Source: Symsagittifera roscoffensis (taxonomy: Eukaryota > Xenacoelomorpha > Acoela > Convolutidae). Taken from it: a DNA stretch of 64,000 nt. Below are positions 56,201-64,000 of the stretch, piece after piece. The notes below the pieces were generated by a model. That model had not been told where the DNA came from, did not search any database, and worked only from the letters and a program-made list of their open reading frames with translations. Where the stretch lies: the NCBI RefSeq assembly GCF_963678635.1, contig NC_087068.1:35165436-35229435 (forward strand), written 5' to 3'. Position numbers and translations under genes: made by a program. The stretch's first letter is position 1. Each line of letters starts with the position of its first letter.

Positions 56201-56334
56201 GAAGAGGAAAAATTTCAACGAAGTATCTTGCCTGATTCACTCTAATTACCAAAACATGTATTGCTACTAACTTTAGCAACGAACTTCTTGAAGGTTGATG
56301 ACATCCTGTAGGCGGGATTTGGCTCAACTATTGC
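44025..56334 (-). CDS. Endophilin-like BAR-domain protein, four C-terminal coding exons
   Basis: Minus-strand exons 56334-56272 (63 nt), 51264-51096 (169 nt), 49203-49033 (171 nt) and 44251-44025 (227 nt) join in phase (0, 1, 1) to 209 codons ending in TAG, all with GT/AG borders. The peptide follows the endophilin BAR fold in order: EPNPAYR after the first helix (family xQPNPxxR), FASLERALGHARERF, the K-ELENRRLDVDYYKGRL helix (family ...KRLDLDxxKxRL), then EDFERQAKSKLPVMQAEISN (family EFDRQxEITRLL). Such dimers bind and bend membranes in endocytosis or organelle shaping. The N terminus lies further upstream, probably beginning at a small exon near 59.3 kb. No SH3 domain is seen after the BAR part, although a possible donor (GGAG|GTTAGG) overlaps the stop. 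Confidence 0.68.
44551..47030 (+). mobile_element. 5'-truncated LINE with (CAA)n tail and 14-bp target duplication
   Basis: The element is bounded by perfect copies of atgcgtgaggcgaa at 44537-44550 and 47031-47044, the target-site duplication. It ends in atcaacaacaacaacaac, a (CAA)n 3' tail. It sits on the plus strand inside an intron of the minus-strand endophilin-like gene. The endonuclease domain and the 5' end are missing, as expected of target-primed insertion that stopped early. Confidence 0.93.
44563..47004 (+). pseudogene. LINE reverse transcriptase ORF with one in-frame stop
   Basis: A jockey-type reverse transcriptase frame spanning 44563-47004, broken only by TAG at 45655-45657; both sides are in the same frame, so a single base change explains it. 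Motifs include GPDGVVPQMIK, the SYRPVSLLP motif, VDFKGAFDRVW (near 45564), QGVPQGSPLSPLLF and FADD (45841-45852). The C-terminal part carries a CRQC...H...C zinc motif near 46813. I see no RNase H. The near-intact frame points to a fairly young insertion. Confidence 0.93.
49033..49203 (-). CDS. Endophilin-like gene, exon with the RRLDVDYYKGR helix
   Basis: The acceptor GATGTTGTAG lies before 49203 and the donor CTCG|GTATCA after 49033; it is in phase 1 on both sides. It encodes IKYEIIVGLQTVALQLAQ and KELENRRLDVDYYKGRLR, the most diagnostic BAR segment of the gene. Confidence 0.72.
49946..50055 (-). repeat. tRNA-like remnant with internal duplications
   Basis: The minus strand reads GAGTGGCTGAGGGGATAA (D-arm/A-box-like) and CATATTCGAATCCTAC (B box). 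The middle is expanded by repeats of gagaggctcaaa. It could be a Leu- or Ser-type tRNA pseudogene or a SINE head. Confidence 0.35.
50435..50727. mobile_element. hAT-type MITE with GC-rich interior
   Basis: The terminal inverted repeats read CAGGGGCGGATTTAGGA on the left and the inverse, TCTTAGATCCGCCCCTG, on the right, 293 bp across. The flanks caaccatt (50427-50434) and ccaccatt (50728-50735) agree at 7 of 8 bases, the 8-bp target duplication typical of hAT elements. The inside has long C and G runs and a ggcgcc palindrome. It is non-coding; the Pro-rich open frames across it are composition artefacts. Confidence 0.85.
51096..51264 (-). CDS. Endophilin-like gene, exon with the LERALGHARERF segment
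   Basis: The acceptor ATGTGACGCAG lies before 51264 and a consensus donor, CATG|GTAAGG, after 51096. It enters in phase 0 and leaves in phase 1. The peptide starts DTDDKNVPKSEETNLGLLLD and corresponds to the loop and the start of BAR helix 2 in endophilins. Confidence 0.7.
52766..54723 (+). mobile_element. Decayed LINE with reverse transcriptase and RNase H
   Basis: Starts about LRKNRSCEDQ near 52770 and ends at a (CAA)n tail at 54723. It is 5'-truncated and broken by several frame changes. It is more GC-rich than the host DNA around it. No clear target duplication was found, consistent with older age than the 44.5-kb LINE. The same tail type in both elements suggests related 3' recognition. 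Confidence 0.88.
52805..54702 (+). pseudogene. Broken LINE ORF2: RT, RNase H, zinc motif
   Basis: The RT part 52805-53070 (LSRAYDRVWKEDLLLS, HGVPQGAVSSP) shifts frame before the FADD box at 53133-53144, and further shifts and stops follow (TAA near 53176, TAG near 53530). RNase H is open at 53977-54702 with ICTDCQSLATAL and GHMGIPGNELADRAANEA, then a CPKC...H...C motif near 54520. Domain order fits the RNase-H-bearing LINE groups (I-like). It is non-functional as written. Confidence 0.9.
54930..56000. repeat. Degenerate ~160-bp tandem monomers, block 1
   Basis: Six or seven diverged monomers with landmarks ctcgaaaactacaaggat, ttggaggcaagatttg, gagtactctgacagcaccc and aactacagggttgggaa. The last recurs near 55035, 55175, 55495, 55665 and 55835. 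The block is intronic in the endophilin-like gene. It has no coding capacity. Confidence 0.75.
56272..56334 (-). CDS. Endophilin-like gene, 63-nt exon with EPNPAYR
   Basis: The acceptor CAAATGCAG lies before 56334 and the donor GCTAAA|GTTAGT after 56272. It is 21 codons, phase 0 both sides, reading AIVEPNPAYRMSSTFKKFVAK. The PNPAYR motif is shared with endophilin A and its variant with endophilin B. The exon is only visible by splice-site reading. Confidence 0.68.
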
Positions 56335-57214
56335 CTGCATTTGCTCTATTATTTTGTTACACCACTCCTGCATACTAGTCATGCTCGTAGACGACCAAAC
56401 ACTTACTACCGCTATCTAATAGGAGCAAAAGGAGCATGCAAAAATTCAAGCCTTTCTAGCAAAAAATTCGTTCTTTCTAGCAAAAAAAAAACAGTGATCA
56501 AGGGCATTTATTATAGGTCAAAAATTTGTAGCAAAAACAAGAAATAAAGCTACTTGAACTTGTTATATGTTCTTTTTTAATAGTTCTTTTGATATATTTT
56601 CTTTTTAATATGTTCTTTTTCAAAACTACTATTTGAAATAAATCTAAAATAACTTCAATTAGTGAGTTTTATTGAGCATGGCTAAAGGTTCTGAACATGC
56701 AGTGAGTCCAATTCATGAAACACACGTAAAATCGACTGACTGAACTCAGTCTTTTCTTGAGAGGAGGAGAAATGCTCTGATATTTTCTGATAAGATCTTG
56801 TTAGAGCACTCGGAACTGAAAAAGTAATACCAGGTAAAAGCCTTCAAATGATACTGCTTTAAATGGTAAAGAGTTTAACAAATTACGAACGTAAAATATA
56901 TTTTTAATATTTTTCAATCTTACTTTTATTCGGAAGCGTCATATCGCTTGTTGTCATTCTATATCTTAAAAAAATGAACCATTAATTAACATTTTGAAAG
57001 TAGAATGCGATGATATAAGACGGTGATAACGTAAAATGCTGTGATATATCAGATGGCCAAAAGGGTGACTGTATTTTAAAACCACAGTACTGTAAAATCA
57101 CAATTAATAATACATAATGCACGAATCTTGTTCAACCAGCGACATCACGAATTACAGACCAATTAGTATTTTGACTAAACTGTCACTTCTATTAGCCTAA
57201 CTAGCATGTAACGC

Positions 57215-57790
57215 ACCTACGGTGCTTCGAATTTTTGAAAACTGCTCACATTGGACCACAACCACATTGGAAACCACATCTCGAAAAAATCAAGTCTCCA
57301 AAAGAAGAAATATATGAGTACCCATATTTGCAGACAAGATTTACAACTCCTGGGAGTACCCTGGCAGCACCCAATTACAGGGTTGGGATATTTAAATTTT
57401 GAGAATTTTTCGAAACCTAAGTTATCCGAAAAATCATTTAAAAAATCCTCATATCTCGAAAACTACCAGAATTTGAGCAGCCATGTTTGGAGGCAAGATT
57501 CGCAACCCCTATGAGTACTCTGACTGCCCCCACTAAAGGGTTGGAAATTTCAATTTTTGAAGAAAAAAAACTGTTTGTTTTTCTGAAAACTTTTTGAAAA
57601 AATCACAAAAAAGTCATATCTCAAAAACTACCAAGAATTGAGTAGTCATATTTGGAGGCAAGATTCGCAAATCATGAGAATACTCTGACAGCCGCCAACT
57701 ACAGGGTTGGCATTTCAAATTTTGAGAAAAAAAATTGTTTGGGTTTACTGAAAATTTTTCGAAAAAATCACAAAAAAAAACGTCGTATCT
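57215..57790. repeat. Degenerate ~160-bp tandem monomers, block 2
   Basis: Three or four monomers of the same family as 54930-56000 (acagggttggg near 57380, aaagggttgg near 57537, acagggttggc near 57700). Both blocks begin with a gcacctacggtgcttcgaa-like palindrome (54938 and 57212), which suggests that the block moves as a unit. Confidence 0.75.
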
Positions 57791-57795
57791 TGCGA

Positions 57796-58990
57796 GTTGC
57801 AAACGATTGTGTCGCTACAATCGTTGCAAGGCCATTCACACTAACGGTGAAGGGTGGAAACCAGCCTTCCAGAGAGGAAATAAGGGTGTTATCTCCCCGG
57901 ATTCAGGAATCCGGAGGGGTCTTGGCACTTGAACTTGAACCATTTTAAACTAACTTTTAGCTTCATGGTTATGTCCTGAATTGAATTTAATTAACATCTG
58001 GATTCATTTTCTGACGATGAGAAGCTAGGAGTTAGAGGAAAGGGTTGATCCATCTTCGATGGAGATGATGATTTTTATCTACTGAACAAAAACAGTAGTA
58101 AAATAGTAAATAGTAGTAGCCCTGTTTTTAGGAGTGACATCGTGGACTGGGGATACTGAGATCCAGCCATGAGTTCACTCATTTTGCATGTAAGTAAGTT
58201 ATTTTGAACGTTTTTGCCGACCCGATGTTGAAAAGACCACCAAAAGAACTGGCTTTGGTAGAGACGGTGAAAAGCAAGTAGAGCTTTGTTTAGACGCCGG
58301 CCAGTCGTTTTATAGCTTAGCTTTAATTTCCGTCGATATGCACTTCCGCGCGAAAGTTACATAGATGTTTTCATGGCGCTCCTGGGTGGGCCATCTATGT
58401 AACATTCGCCCGGAAGTACATATTGACGGAAATAAAGCTAAGCTATAAAACGACTGACTAGCGTCTAAACAGAGCTCTACATGCTTTTCACCGTCTCTAC
58501 CAAAGCCAGTTCTTCTGTCGGTCTTCTCAGCATCGGGTCGACAAAAACGTTACTGTTCTCCGGCTTCCACCAGAACGCTCAAATTAACTTACTTACATGC
58601 AAAATTAGTGAGCTCATGGCTGGGTCTCAGTATCGCCAGACCACGAGGTCACTCCTAAAAACAGGGCTACTACTATTTACTATATTACTATTTTTTTGTT
58701 CAGTAGATAAAAATCATCATCTCCATTGAAGATGGATCAACCCTTTCCCTTAACTCCGAGCTTCTCATTGTCAGAAAATGAATCTAGATGTTAATTAAAT
58801 TCAATTCAGGACATAACCATGAAGCTAAAAGTTAATTTAAAATGGTTCAAGTTCAACTCTCAAGACCCCTCCGAACTCCTGAATCCAGGTAAACAACACC
58901 CTTACTTCCTCTCTGGAAGGCTGGTTTCCACCCTTCACCGTTAGTGTGAATGGCTTTGCAGCGATTGAAGCGTTACAATCGTTGCAACTT
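57796..58990. mobile_element. Foldback element with ~570-bp inverted arms
   Basis: The left arm 57796-58367 and right arm 58392-58990 are inverted copies around a 24-base loop. Paired landmarks: gttgcaa at both ends, cattcactaacggtgaaggg and inverse, aagggttgatccatc/gatggatcaaccctt, ccgtcgatatg.acttcc and inverse, catagatg/catctatg. The arms differ by scattered substitutions and small indels. No transposase is inside; open frames at 58481-58729 and nearby follow from the arm sequence. Confidence 0.85.
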
Positions 58991-59320
58991 GGAGCGGTCT
59001 CTTTTAATACTCTGTCGTATTTTTCTATTTATTGTCGTCGTTTTTCTCGCAACTATCGTCGTTGTTGTTTTCGCAACTTCTGTTCGCAAGTTCTGTTTCT
59101 TTTTGGATTTCTTCCAAAATGGCCGTTTTTGACGTTTCTCAGAAAATTTGACGTCATCATTCGAAATTTTAAAAACTGAAAATACCTGAATCCTCTAGCC
59201 TTCACGATTCGTCTAATTGTCTGAATAACGCTGTTTATCCTCTAAAACTGCCAATTCTCCAGGCTAGCGGCCAGCACTCCGAAACTGTCTTTTTGTCAAT
59301 TCTGGTCGAATGTCACATAC

Positions 59321-59362
59321 TCCCCGGATAGCCTGGTCAATGTCCCCAATGAATCTCGTAGT
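59321..59362 (-). CDS. Candidate upstream microexon of the endophilin-like gene
   Basis: A 42-nt stretch read TTRFIGDIDQAIRG is followed by a strong donor (CGGGGA|GTATGT) in phase 0, which is what the 56334 exon needs. By position it would align with the end of BAR helix 1 just before xxPNP. The acceptor (TACGAAG) is weak, so the exon border or the exon itself may be wrong. Confidence 0.35.
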
Positions 59363-60014
59363 CTTCGTAAGAATGGTACAGTGCCATTGAATAGAATTTA
59401 CAAAATGCACGAAATTACTTTTATCCACGTCATATCGACTCACTGCAGAACATAAATGGCATCATACTACATCACTATAGCCTTCCAAGTTCTTTCTTTA
59501 ATCTGCACTTTCGAGGATAAGACTCTAAGATAAAACATTTTTTCTGACTTCCAATGTCAATGCCCTGATTTAAAATTTTTTCTCCTAAGTTTTAAAAAGT
59601 GTTAGTTTGCAGGACAGTCCTGCCAACCAACAAGCTAAAAGTATCCTACCATGCTTCTTCCTTTCGGAAATTTTAGTTGTTATTGATCCTGAATATTAAA
59701 ATTAAGGAACTCTGTGGTTAGAAAGAACATTAAAATAATCTCCCTCTTCAAGAGATTACCCAAGTCTTTCATGTTACCACAAAGTGATCAGTCGTCCTAG
59801 TTGATTAAAAACAATCATGCAGGCTAGAATATTTAAATATACTCTTCACTCAAGCTTTTCTAAATAAATATTTAGTGTCTCTAAAGCCACTAAATTAATC
59901 AAAAAGCAAATTTAAAAATTCAACAAATTCTTTTAATGCTCAAAACTCAACTAATTGTTTTCTTTCAGTTTCAGTTACAACTTGGTTGCTTTGTTTCTCA
60001 TTTGAGTTTTTCTG
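59363..60014. other. AT-rich DNA left of the compact ORF block
   Basis: No gene or repeat is recognised. G+C visibly rises on passing 60.1 kb into the ORF block, so a boundary of the foreign-looking DNA probably lies between about 59.9 and 60.15 kb. Confidence 0.4.
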
Positions 60015-60143
60015 TCACATACAAAACAATTCTGAGTTTTGACTTATTTTCTTTCCTCGCTTCTTTGTTTTTTCTTTATCGTCATTTAGATGCTCTAAAA
60101 TTCTTCTAATTTCGTTTCTTTTAGCATCTTGTTTTTCGGACAT
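60015..60143 (-). CDS. Short ORF at the end of the compact block
   Basis: ATG at 60143 (MSEKQDAKRNEIRRIL) opens 42 codons of a Lys/Arg/Glu-rich helix, starting only 4 bases after the stop of the preceding ORF. It is more AT-rich than the rest of the block. It may be the truncated start of a further gene or chance. Confidence 0.25.
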   Translation of the reverse strand: MSEKQDAKRNEIRRILEHLNDDKEKTKKRGKKISQNSELFCM

Positions 60144-60147
60144 TCTG

Positions 60148-61767
60148 TCAATGTTCCATCTCCTCCTCCTGCGACATTGACTCTGCACTTTCATTTTCTG
60201 TGTCTTCCAACACATCGGTAGCTATACTGACGCTGTTGAAAGAAGTCCTCCAACACTTCTGCTTTTCTACTATTTGTTTACAACAAGGTAGGGGGTCAAA
60301 ATTAGATTCTCTGTTTCGGCAGAAGCTGTTGTGGAGGCACAACGTCACTTTTCTCTCCAAATCTTCCTCCAATATCTCTTCTTTCTCCCTTCCATTACAT
60401 TCACTCGTCCTGGAAGTCCTCTTTACTGCGGTGATCACTGCATTCCGATGAGTTAAAAAGCTCGCTTGAAAGCTCCTGCCCCAATGTCCAGTTGATACGC
60501 ACTGTACACTCTGCTGTGCTTCGACATATGCTTCTTAGCATATTCGTAAAACCATGCAGTCATGTTGGCTCTAAACCATGGCATCAGACGTCTCCTGGCC
60601 CATATCTTTTTCACTTCCATCGGAATGTTCAAGATCTTGCACATTGTCTCAAAAAGATCTAAATCTTTTAGACAATCCAATTTCTGCAATTGTTCTCTCG
60701 TTGGCGCCTCCTGTCTATTATTCTCCTTCACATGAGCTTCCAGCCATCGTATCGCCATCATAACTCCCACTATCACTATCGTTATGGGCCGTGATGAGTC
60801 TGGTAAACCCATGGAGAGCAGCTCTCCGCAGTCCCAGATCAACACTAGATTACCACGCCCGGGGTACCACCATGGCAGGTAAAATCATCATGTGTTGACA
60901 TGGTGCTCCTCCAATTACGCTTTCCCGAAGCTTCCAGTAGCGGTTTCACTTCCATCATCACTCGGTGGACTTCATCATTTTCATCTACTGCATTGTAATC
61001 CGTGACGGTTGATCCTTTCTGCTTCTGTCTCTCAAAACCACTGAAGTCCCACTGGCGTATCCCATGAACTTCTTTCCCAGTATCGACTCTAGCTCTTCTT
61101 TAGTTCTCTCCGGAACCGCTGCGAACATCTTACACAGTAACTTGTCAGACTTTTCTGACATTCTCGCTAGTCTTACGCATTTTTGCACCGAGAAGGCTTG
61201 ATCCACGATCGTTCTCGTACTTTTCACATCCACAGCTACGATATGCGCTGGGTATCTGCTCTTACACATTGAAGCTAATGTCGATCCCACCAAATATCGC
61301 GCTCCCGACGGTCTGCGATAAGTCTCACTGTGTCTGATGTTCATTTCCGCCTCGATTGCTTCCCTCCACCTTCCTATGTGTTTTTGCTCAGTCTGCAAAA
61401 CTCCTGGGAACACTTCTACACTGATGGCCGTGACCATCTCATGCTTTAGTTCTAGATTCAATAGTGACTCTAAAGAACCAAACTTGCTGTAGAATCCTAG
61501 TGCAGTCACTAGATTCCCTTCGGTTCCTCCATGGCAACCCGCAATTAGTTTCGTTTCTGTCTTCGTCTTCATCACAATGTTCACAAACAAAATTGTCAAC
61601 TGCGTTTGTTGTTTTTCCAAGGTCTTTACGCAATCCAGACCTCCACAGACATGACCTTCCAGTCCACAGACTTCTGCCAGGCAGCTACCAGGTTTGACCC
61701 AGTCCTCTGGTCCCCAGCCAGGCAACTCTACTTTGTCTTCATCGTTGCTCCTAGAGGCTGTTGTCAT
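60148..61767 (-). pseudogene. Unknown protein gene of the compact block, several frame changes
   Basis: ATG at 61767 (MTTASRSNDEDKVEL) opens 260 codons to 60985. Coding-like sequence then continues in another frame (about 61010-60858), in a third (60900-60453) and again in a fourth segment (60460-60148), where the last change falls at a T run near 60454-60458. The whole would be about 540 residues. It is mixed helical by eye, has an aromatic cluster (FRANMTAWFYEYAKKHM) in the third part and an acidic tail (ENESAESMSQEEEMEH). I do not recognise the family; a capsid or nucleocapsid-like role is conceivable, with no motif to prove it. Confidence 0.45.
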
Positions 61768-61865
61768 CAGGTTATATTAAGATCAAGCAGATTACAGTCT
61801 GAGTTCAGTTCCCTCTGTACGTCTTGTGTTGCAGGTAATATTGAATGAGCATTGGGACTCGGACA

Positions 61866-63157
61866 TCATGATGGTTTCATCAGTTCCCACACTATCATCA
61901 AACTCGTTCTCAGCAGTTCGTTTGAGAATCCCAATCTGAATTCTACCCGGTTGTCCAATTTTGGCACTGAAGGTGCAGTCACCTTTTCCTCCAAGACTAG
62001 TCCCAGCTTGACCTGCTGATTAGCAGCGCTTATTATCGTTGCAATTCTCGACGTCCAGAATCTTAGCAACACTGCTTGCTCGTAATCAAAGAAGCAATCG
62101 CGTATGTCCTCATTTAGGAAAGGGTTGTACGCCATCCCTATGATTCCGGACACGTAACTGTAGGACTTCTTCCTGATTGGTCCACAGTATTCACTGGGTT
62201 TCGGCTGTGCTCCCATGGATTCCTTAGTGAGCATCAGCTCTTTGTTTGAGAATCTCCTTATTTCGTCTATTTTTCTCATGGTTTCTAGTTCCACGGGTTC
62301 CCTCATGTTCACTCGCTTTAGTTTGCTTTGATGCATATCCAGCAGTGCTAGCAAGAGCAAGGCTTTTGCTCGTTCATCGCCTTCCTTTAGCATCTTAACA
62401 CTGGTGTTCAATGCTGGCACTGACATTTGTTCTATCATGAATCGAATGAAACAGTGAGCGTCTCTCCACTTCGGTGCTCCATCTTGGGTCATCAGATCTC
62501 TCGCACTCGTCATTAAGAACACTTTCTCCTCTTTCGATCTCTTCCTTTCTTCTGAATCATATTCTCCACAAGTCAGTCCAATCATGCACCAGGCGAACCT
62601 CAGTTGTAACTCAGTTCTCACGTAAGGCACTGCAATCAGAGCGTGTATCTTCGGTGTGGTTCTCATCTCTTCTTCGTAAAACCGTACCACTACCAATCTC
62701 CATGGAAGGCTCACCAACTGCTCTATCGTTTCTGTATGCATCTCAGAAGATACCAGAGTCCCGTATGCTTTCTGCTTCAGGGTGGTGCCTTGCATCATTG
62801 TCTCCAGTTAACCTTCCATGCCACTTTTGTCTTCCACAGCCATTAAGTATCCTCTGGCCGAGTTTCTGTACTCTGTTTCCTCCCCATGTATCCACCAGCG
62901 GGTTCATCTATTGATACAGTCTCCGACAGTGTCAGTCGGTTATATTCCCCTGGGACCAGTTGTCCTACGACACTTCCCTTTCCGTGGTTCATGGGAGACG
63001 GTTTAAAGTCTTTCATTGTACTCTCCCCACATTGACTGAGTATTTCCGTTTCTAATGTTGCTCCAGTCAGAGTGCGGTCACTCTTCTTGGACTTGTAACC
63101 GGTTGACTTTATTCCTGCCATGAGAATGGGTAGCACCATCGCTACATCAGTCAGCAT
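61866..63157 (-). pseudogene. Unknown protein gene of the compact block, frame change near 62.8 kb
   Basis: An ATG at 63157 (MLTDVAMVLPILMAG) lies 48 bases after the stop of the previous ORF. Its frame ends at 62843. A second frame is open around 62880-62816, and the main 310-codon stretch runs 62798-61866 (ending MIVWELMKPS). Together they span about 430 residues. The main part is strongly helical with leucine-rich stretches (KALLLLALLDM) and no signal peptide or long membrane span. The stop at 61866 overlaps a small ATG, a packing habit of viral genomes. The family is unknown. Confidence 0.45.
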
Positions 63158-63205
63158 CCTGTCTGTGCCAGGCAATCGATCATCACCTTGTCCCAGATCC
63201 GTAGC

Positions 63206-63817
63206 TTATTCGACTCGCTTTCTTTTCGCTGAATTGACAGCTTTCAGCGAGATTTGGGAATCCACCTTCGTCTTTCCCGCCTTTCTCAATAAAACCTTGC
63301 TGCCCAGTTTCATCTTCATTTCATTATTCTTGTCAATTACCAAATTTGACTGCATCGTTCGTTTCCGGGTTCTTGACAGATATACCACTTCTCCCTTGTC
63401 TTCTTGCGACGTCATCTTGATAGGAGAGTTTGCCTCACTTTCTTTAGTGGCTGAGTCGAGCAAAAACTCACTCAATCTCCCTTCACACTCGTCGAGTTTG
63501 TCAAGGACCTCCCGCATTAGTGGTCGATTGAGACCTAATTTCGAAATGGACTGGGTACCGTAGCTCTGAACTACCGTCCAGACTTCTTCCATGAAGGCCA
63601 CTCTGTCCAATCTACATCCCGTCCTATTTTCATGGTCTCGATGATGTACCTCCCACTCTTCTTCGGGCAACGTTCCCAAGAAGGGTACTCTGGCAGCGTC
63701 TTCTATTCTTCTTCTCCTCGGTGATTCCATGAGGAGTCTCTGTTCGTTGTCTTTAAGATTGCCCGGAGAGCTGCTCTCCGGCAAATTCCGGCTCGTCTCT
63801 ATAAAGGCCGTTTCCAT
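63206..63817 (-). CDS. Unknown charged protein of the compact block
   Basis: 203 codons from ATG at 63817. The N-terminal half is acidic and Ser/Glu-rich (PEEEWEVHHRD); the C-terminal third is Lys-rich and ends NSAKRKRVE, like a nuclear localisation signal. No fold is recognised. It overlaps the end of the preceding ORF by 63 bases in another frame, so either the two are one frameshifted gene or they truly overlap. The composition (acidic front, basic tail, low aromatic content) fits an accessory or phosphoprotein-like role only as a guess. Confidence 0.45.
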   Translation of the reverse strand: METAFIETSRNLPESSSPGNLKDNEQRLLMESPRRRRIEDAARVPFLGTLPEEEWEVHHRDHENRTGCRLDRVAFMEEVWTVVQSYGTQSISKLGLNRPLMREVLDKLDECEGRLSEFLLDSATKESEANSPIKMTSQEDKGEVVYLSRTRKRTMQSNLVIDKNNEMKMKLGSKVLLRKAGKTKVDSQISLKAVNSAKRKRVE

Positions 63818-64000
63818 AAAGACCTTCGTCTGCTGGTTCAGTCATCTCCAACGCATCCGCGCCGTTCTCAAAATCACTGAGGAAATTGAAATCTAGGCTG
63901 GACACCCCTCCTGTCGATGCCTTATCGTCTTCTTTCTCGGCTTGATCGGGTTCCTGTTTTATAGGTTCTTCCGATTGACGGCTTCCTCTCGGCCCATCAT
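63753..64000 (-). CDS. Acidic ORF running off the right edge
   Basis: 81 codons are visible, open at the window end, stopping with TAA at 63755-63753. It is very acidic and Gly/Ser-rich (QEPDQAEKEDDKASTGG, FLSDFENGADALEM). It is likely the C-terminal part of a larger protein, or the N-terminal half of the 63206-63817 protein if a frameshift separates them. Confidence 0.4.
   Translation of the reverse strand, partial: DGPRGSRQSEEPIKQEPDQAEKEDDKASTGGVSSLDFNFLSDFENGADALEMTEPADEGLYGNGLYRDEPEFAGEQLSGQS

Larger units (their letters stand above)
51265..56271 (-). other. Endophilin-like gene intron with LINE and satellite monomers
   Basis: Positions 51690-51990 are a copy of the 37.4-kb dispersed repeat. 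Positions 51990-52760 hold nothing recognisable. The decayed LINE follows at about 52766-54723, then ~160-bp monomers (54930-56000). Confidence 0.6.
56335..59320 (-). other. Probable endophilin-like gene intron or upstream DNA
   Basis: Contains satellite block 2, the foldback element and AT-rich DNA. No further exon was recognised except the candidate at 59321-59362. Confidence 0.45.
60015..64000 (-). other. Compact multi-ORF block, possibly endogenised virus
   Basis: Four kb of G+C-richer DNA carrying minus-strand ORFs one after another with gaps of tens of bases and no recognisable splice sites: at least 63753-64000 (open at the edge), 63206-63817, 61866-63157, 60148-61767 and 60015-60143. 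None resembles a family I can name, and no RT, integrase, polymerase or transposase motif is seen. Close-packed cistrons are unusual for host genes of this genome and common in viruses. Frame changes inside the third and fourth units suggest decay. The block may sit inside or upstream of the endophilin-like gene. Alternatives are an unknown transposon or a bacterial-like transfer. Confidence 0.5.

Noticed and set aside
58481-58729. 82-codon ORF and neighbours
   Set aside because: They lie in the right arm of the foldback; no domain is seen.
60200-63563. Plus-strand ORFs of up to 147 codons over the compact block
   Set aside because: They mirror the minus-strand ORFs; the minus set is longer, head-to-tail and has better-placed ATGs.

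Overview
The window is invertebrate-like metazoan nuclear DNA. It is AT-rich, the host genes are split by introns with GT/AG borders, the proteins are animal types (an SLC22 transporter, an endophilin-type BAR protein, a mitochondrial ribosomal protein, a mitochondrial acyl-CoA dehydrogenase), and more than half of the sequence is repeats and transposons. I cannot name the species. All host genes that I can support lie on the minus strand.

Layout. 1-7952: a four-exon SLC22-family transporter gene (exons 7661-7952, 2752-3348, 2251-2525, 1122-2039) with a 4.3-kb first intron. 7953-10568: intergenic. 10569-27513: a tandem array of six nearly identical 1659-bp units, each carrying a ~310-bp near-perfect hairpin. 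The sixth unit is split by a 7-kb Ty3/gypsy-type retrotransposon (20119-27112) that keeps its 3' LTR and a very long pol ORF but has lost its 5' LTR and the start of gag. 27514-35725: diverged duplications of dispersed repeats. 36906-37298: mitochondrial ribosomal protein mL42. 40935-42125: a short-chain acyl-CoA dehydrogenase in a single exon. 44025-59362: the 3' part of an endophilin-like BAR gene, spread over at least four (probably five) small exons. Its introns hold a LINE with a perfect 14-bp target duplication (44551-47030), a hAT-type MITE (50435-50727), a second decayed LINE with RNase H (about 52766-54723), ~160-bp satellite monomers and a 1.2-kb foldback element (57796-58990).

60015-64000 is different. 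It is richer in G+C, has no recognisable introns, and holds a head-to-tail run of minus-strand ORFs with very small gaps, broken by several frame changes. I recognise none of the proteins. The polycistronic packing looks like an endogenised virus or an undescribed multi-gene element, and it runs off the right edge. This is the best candidate for something undescribed.

The host genes show no operon logic. The dominant process in the window is insertion and amplification of mobile and satellite DNA inside and between small-exon genes.
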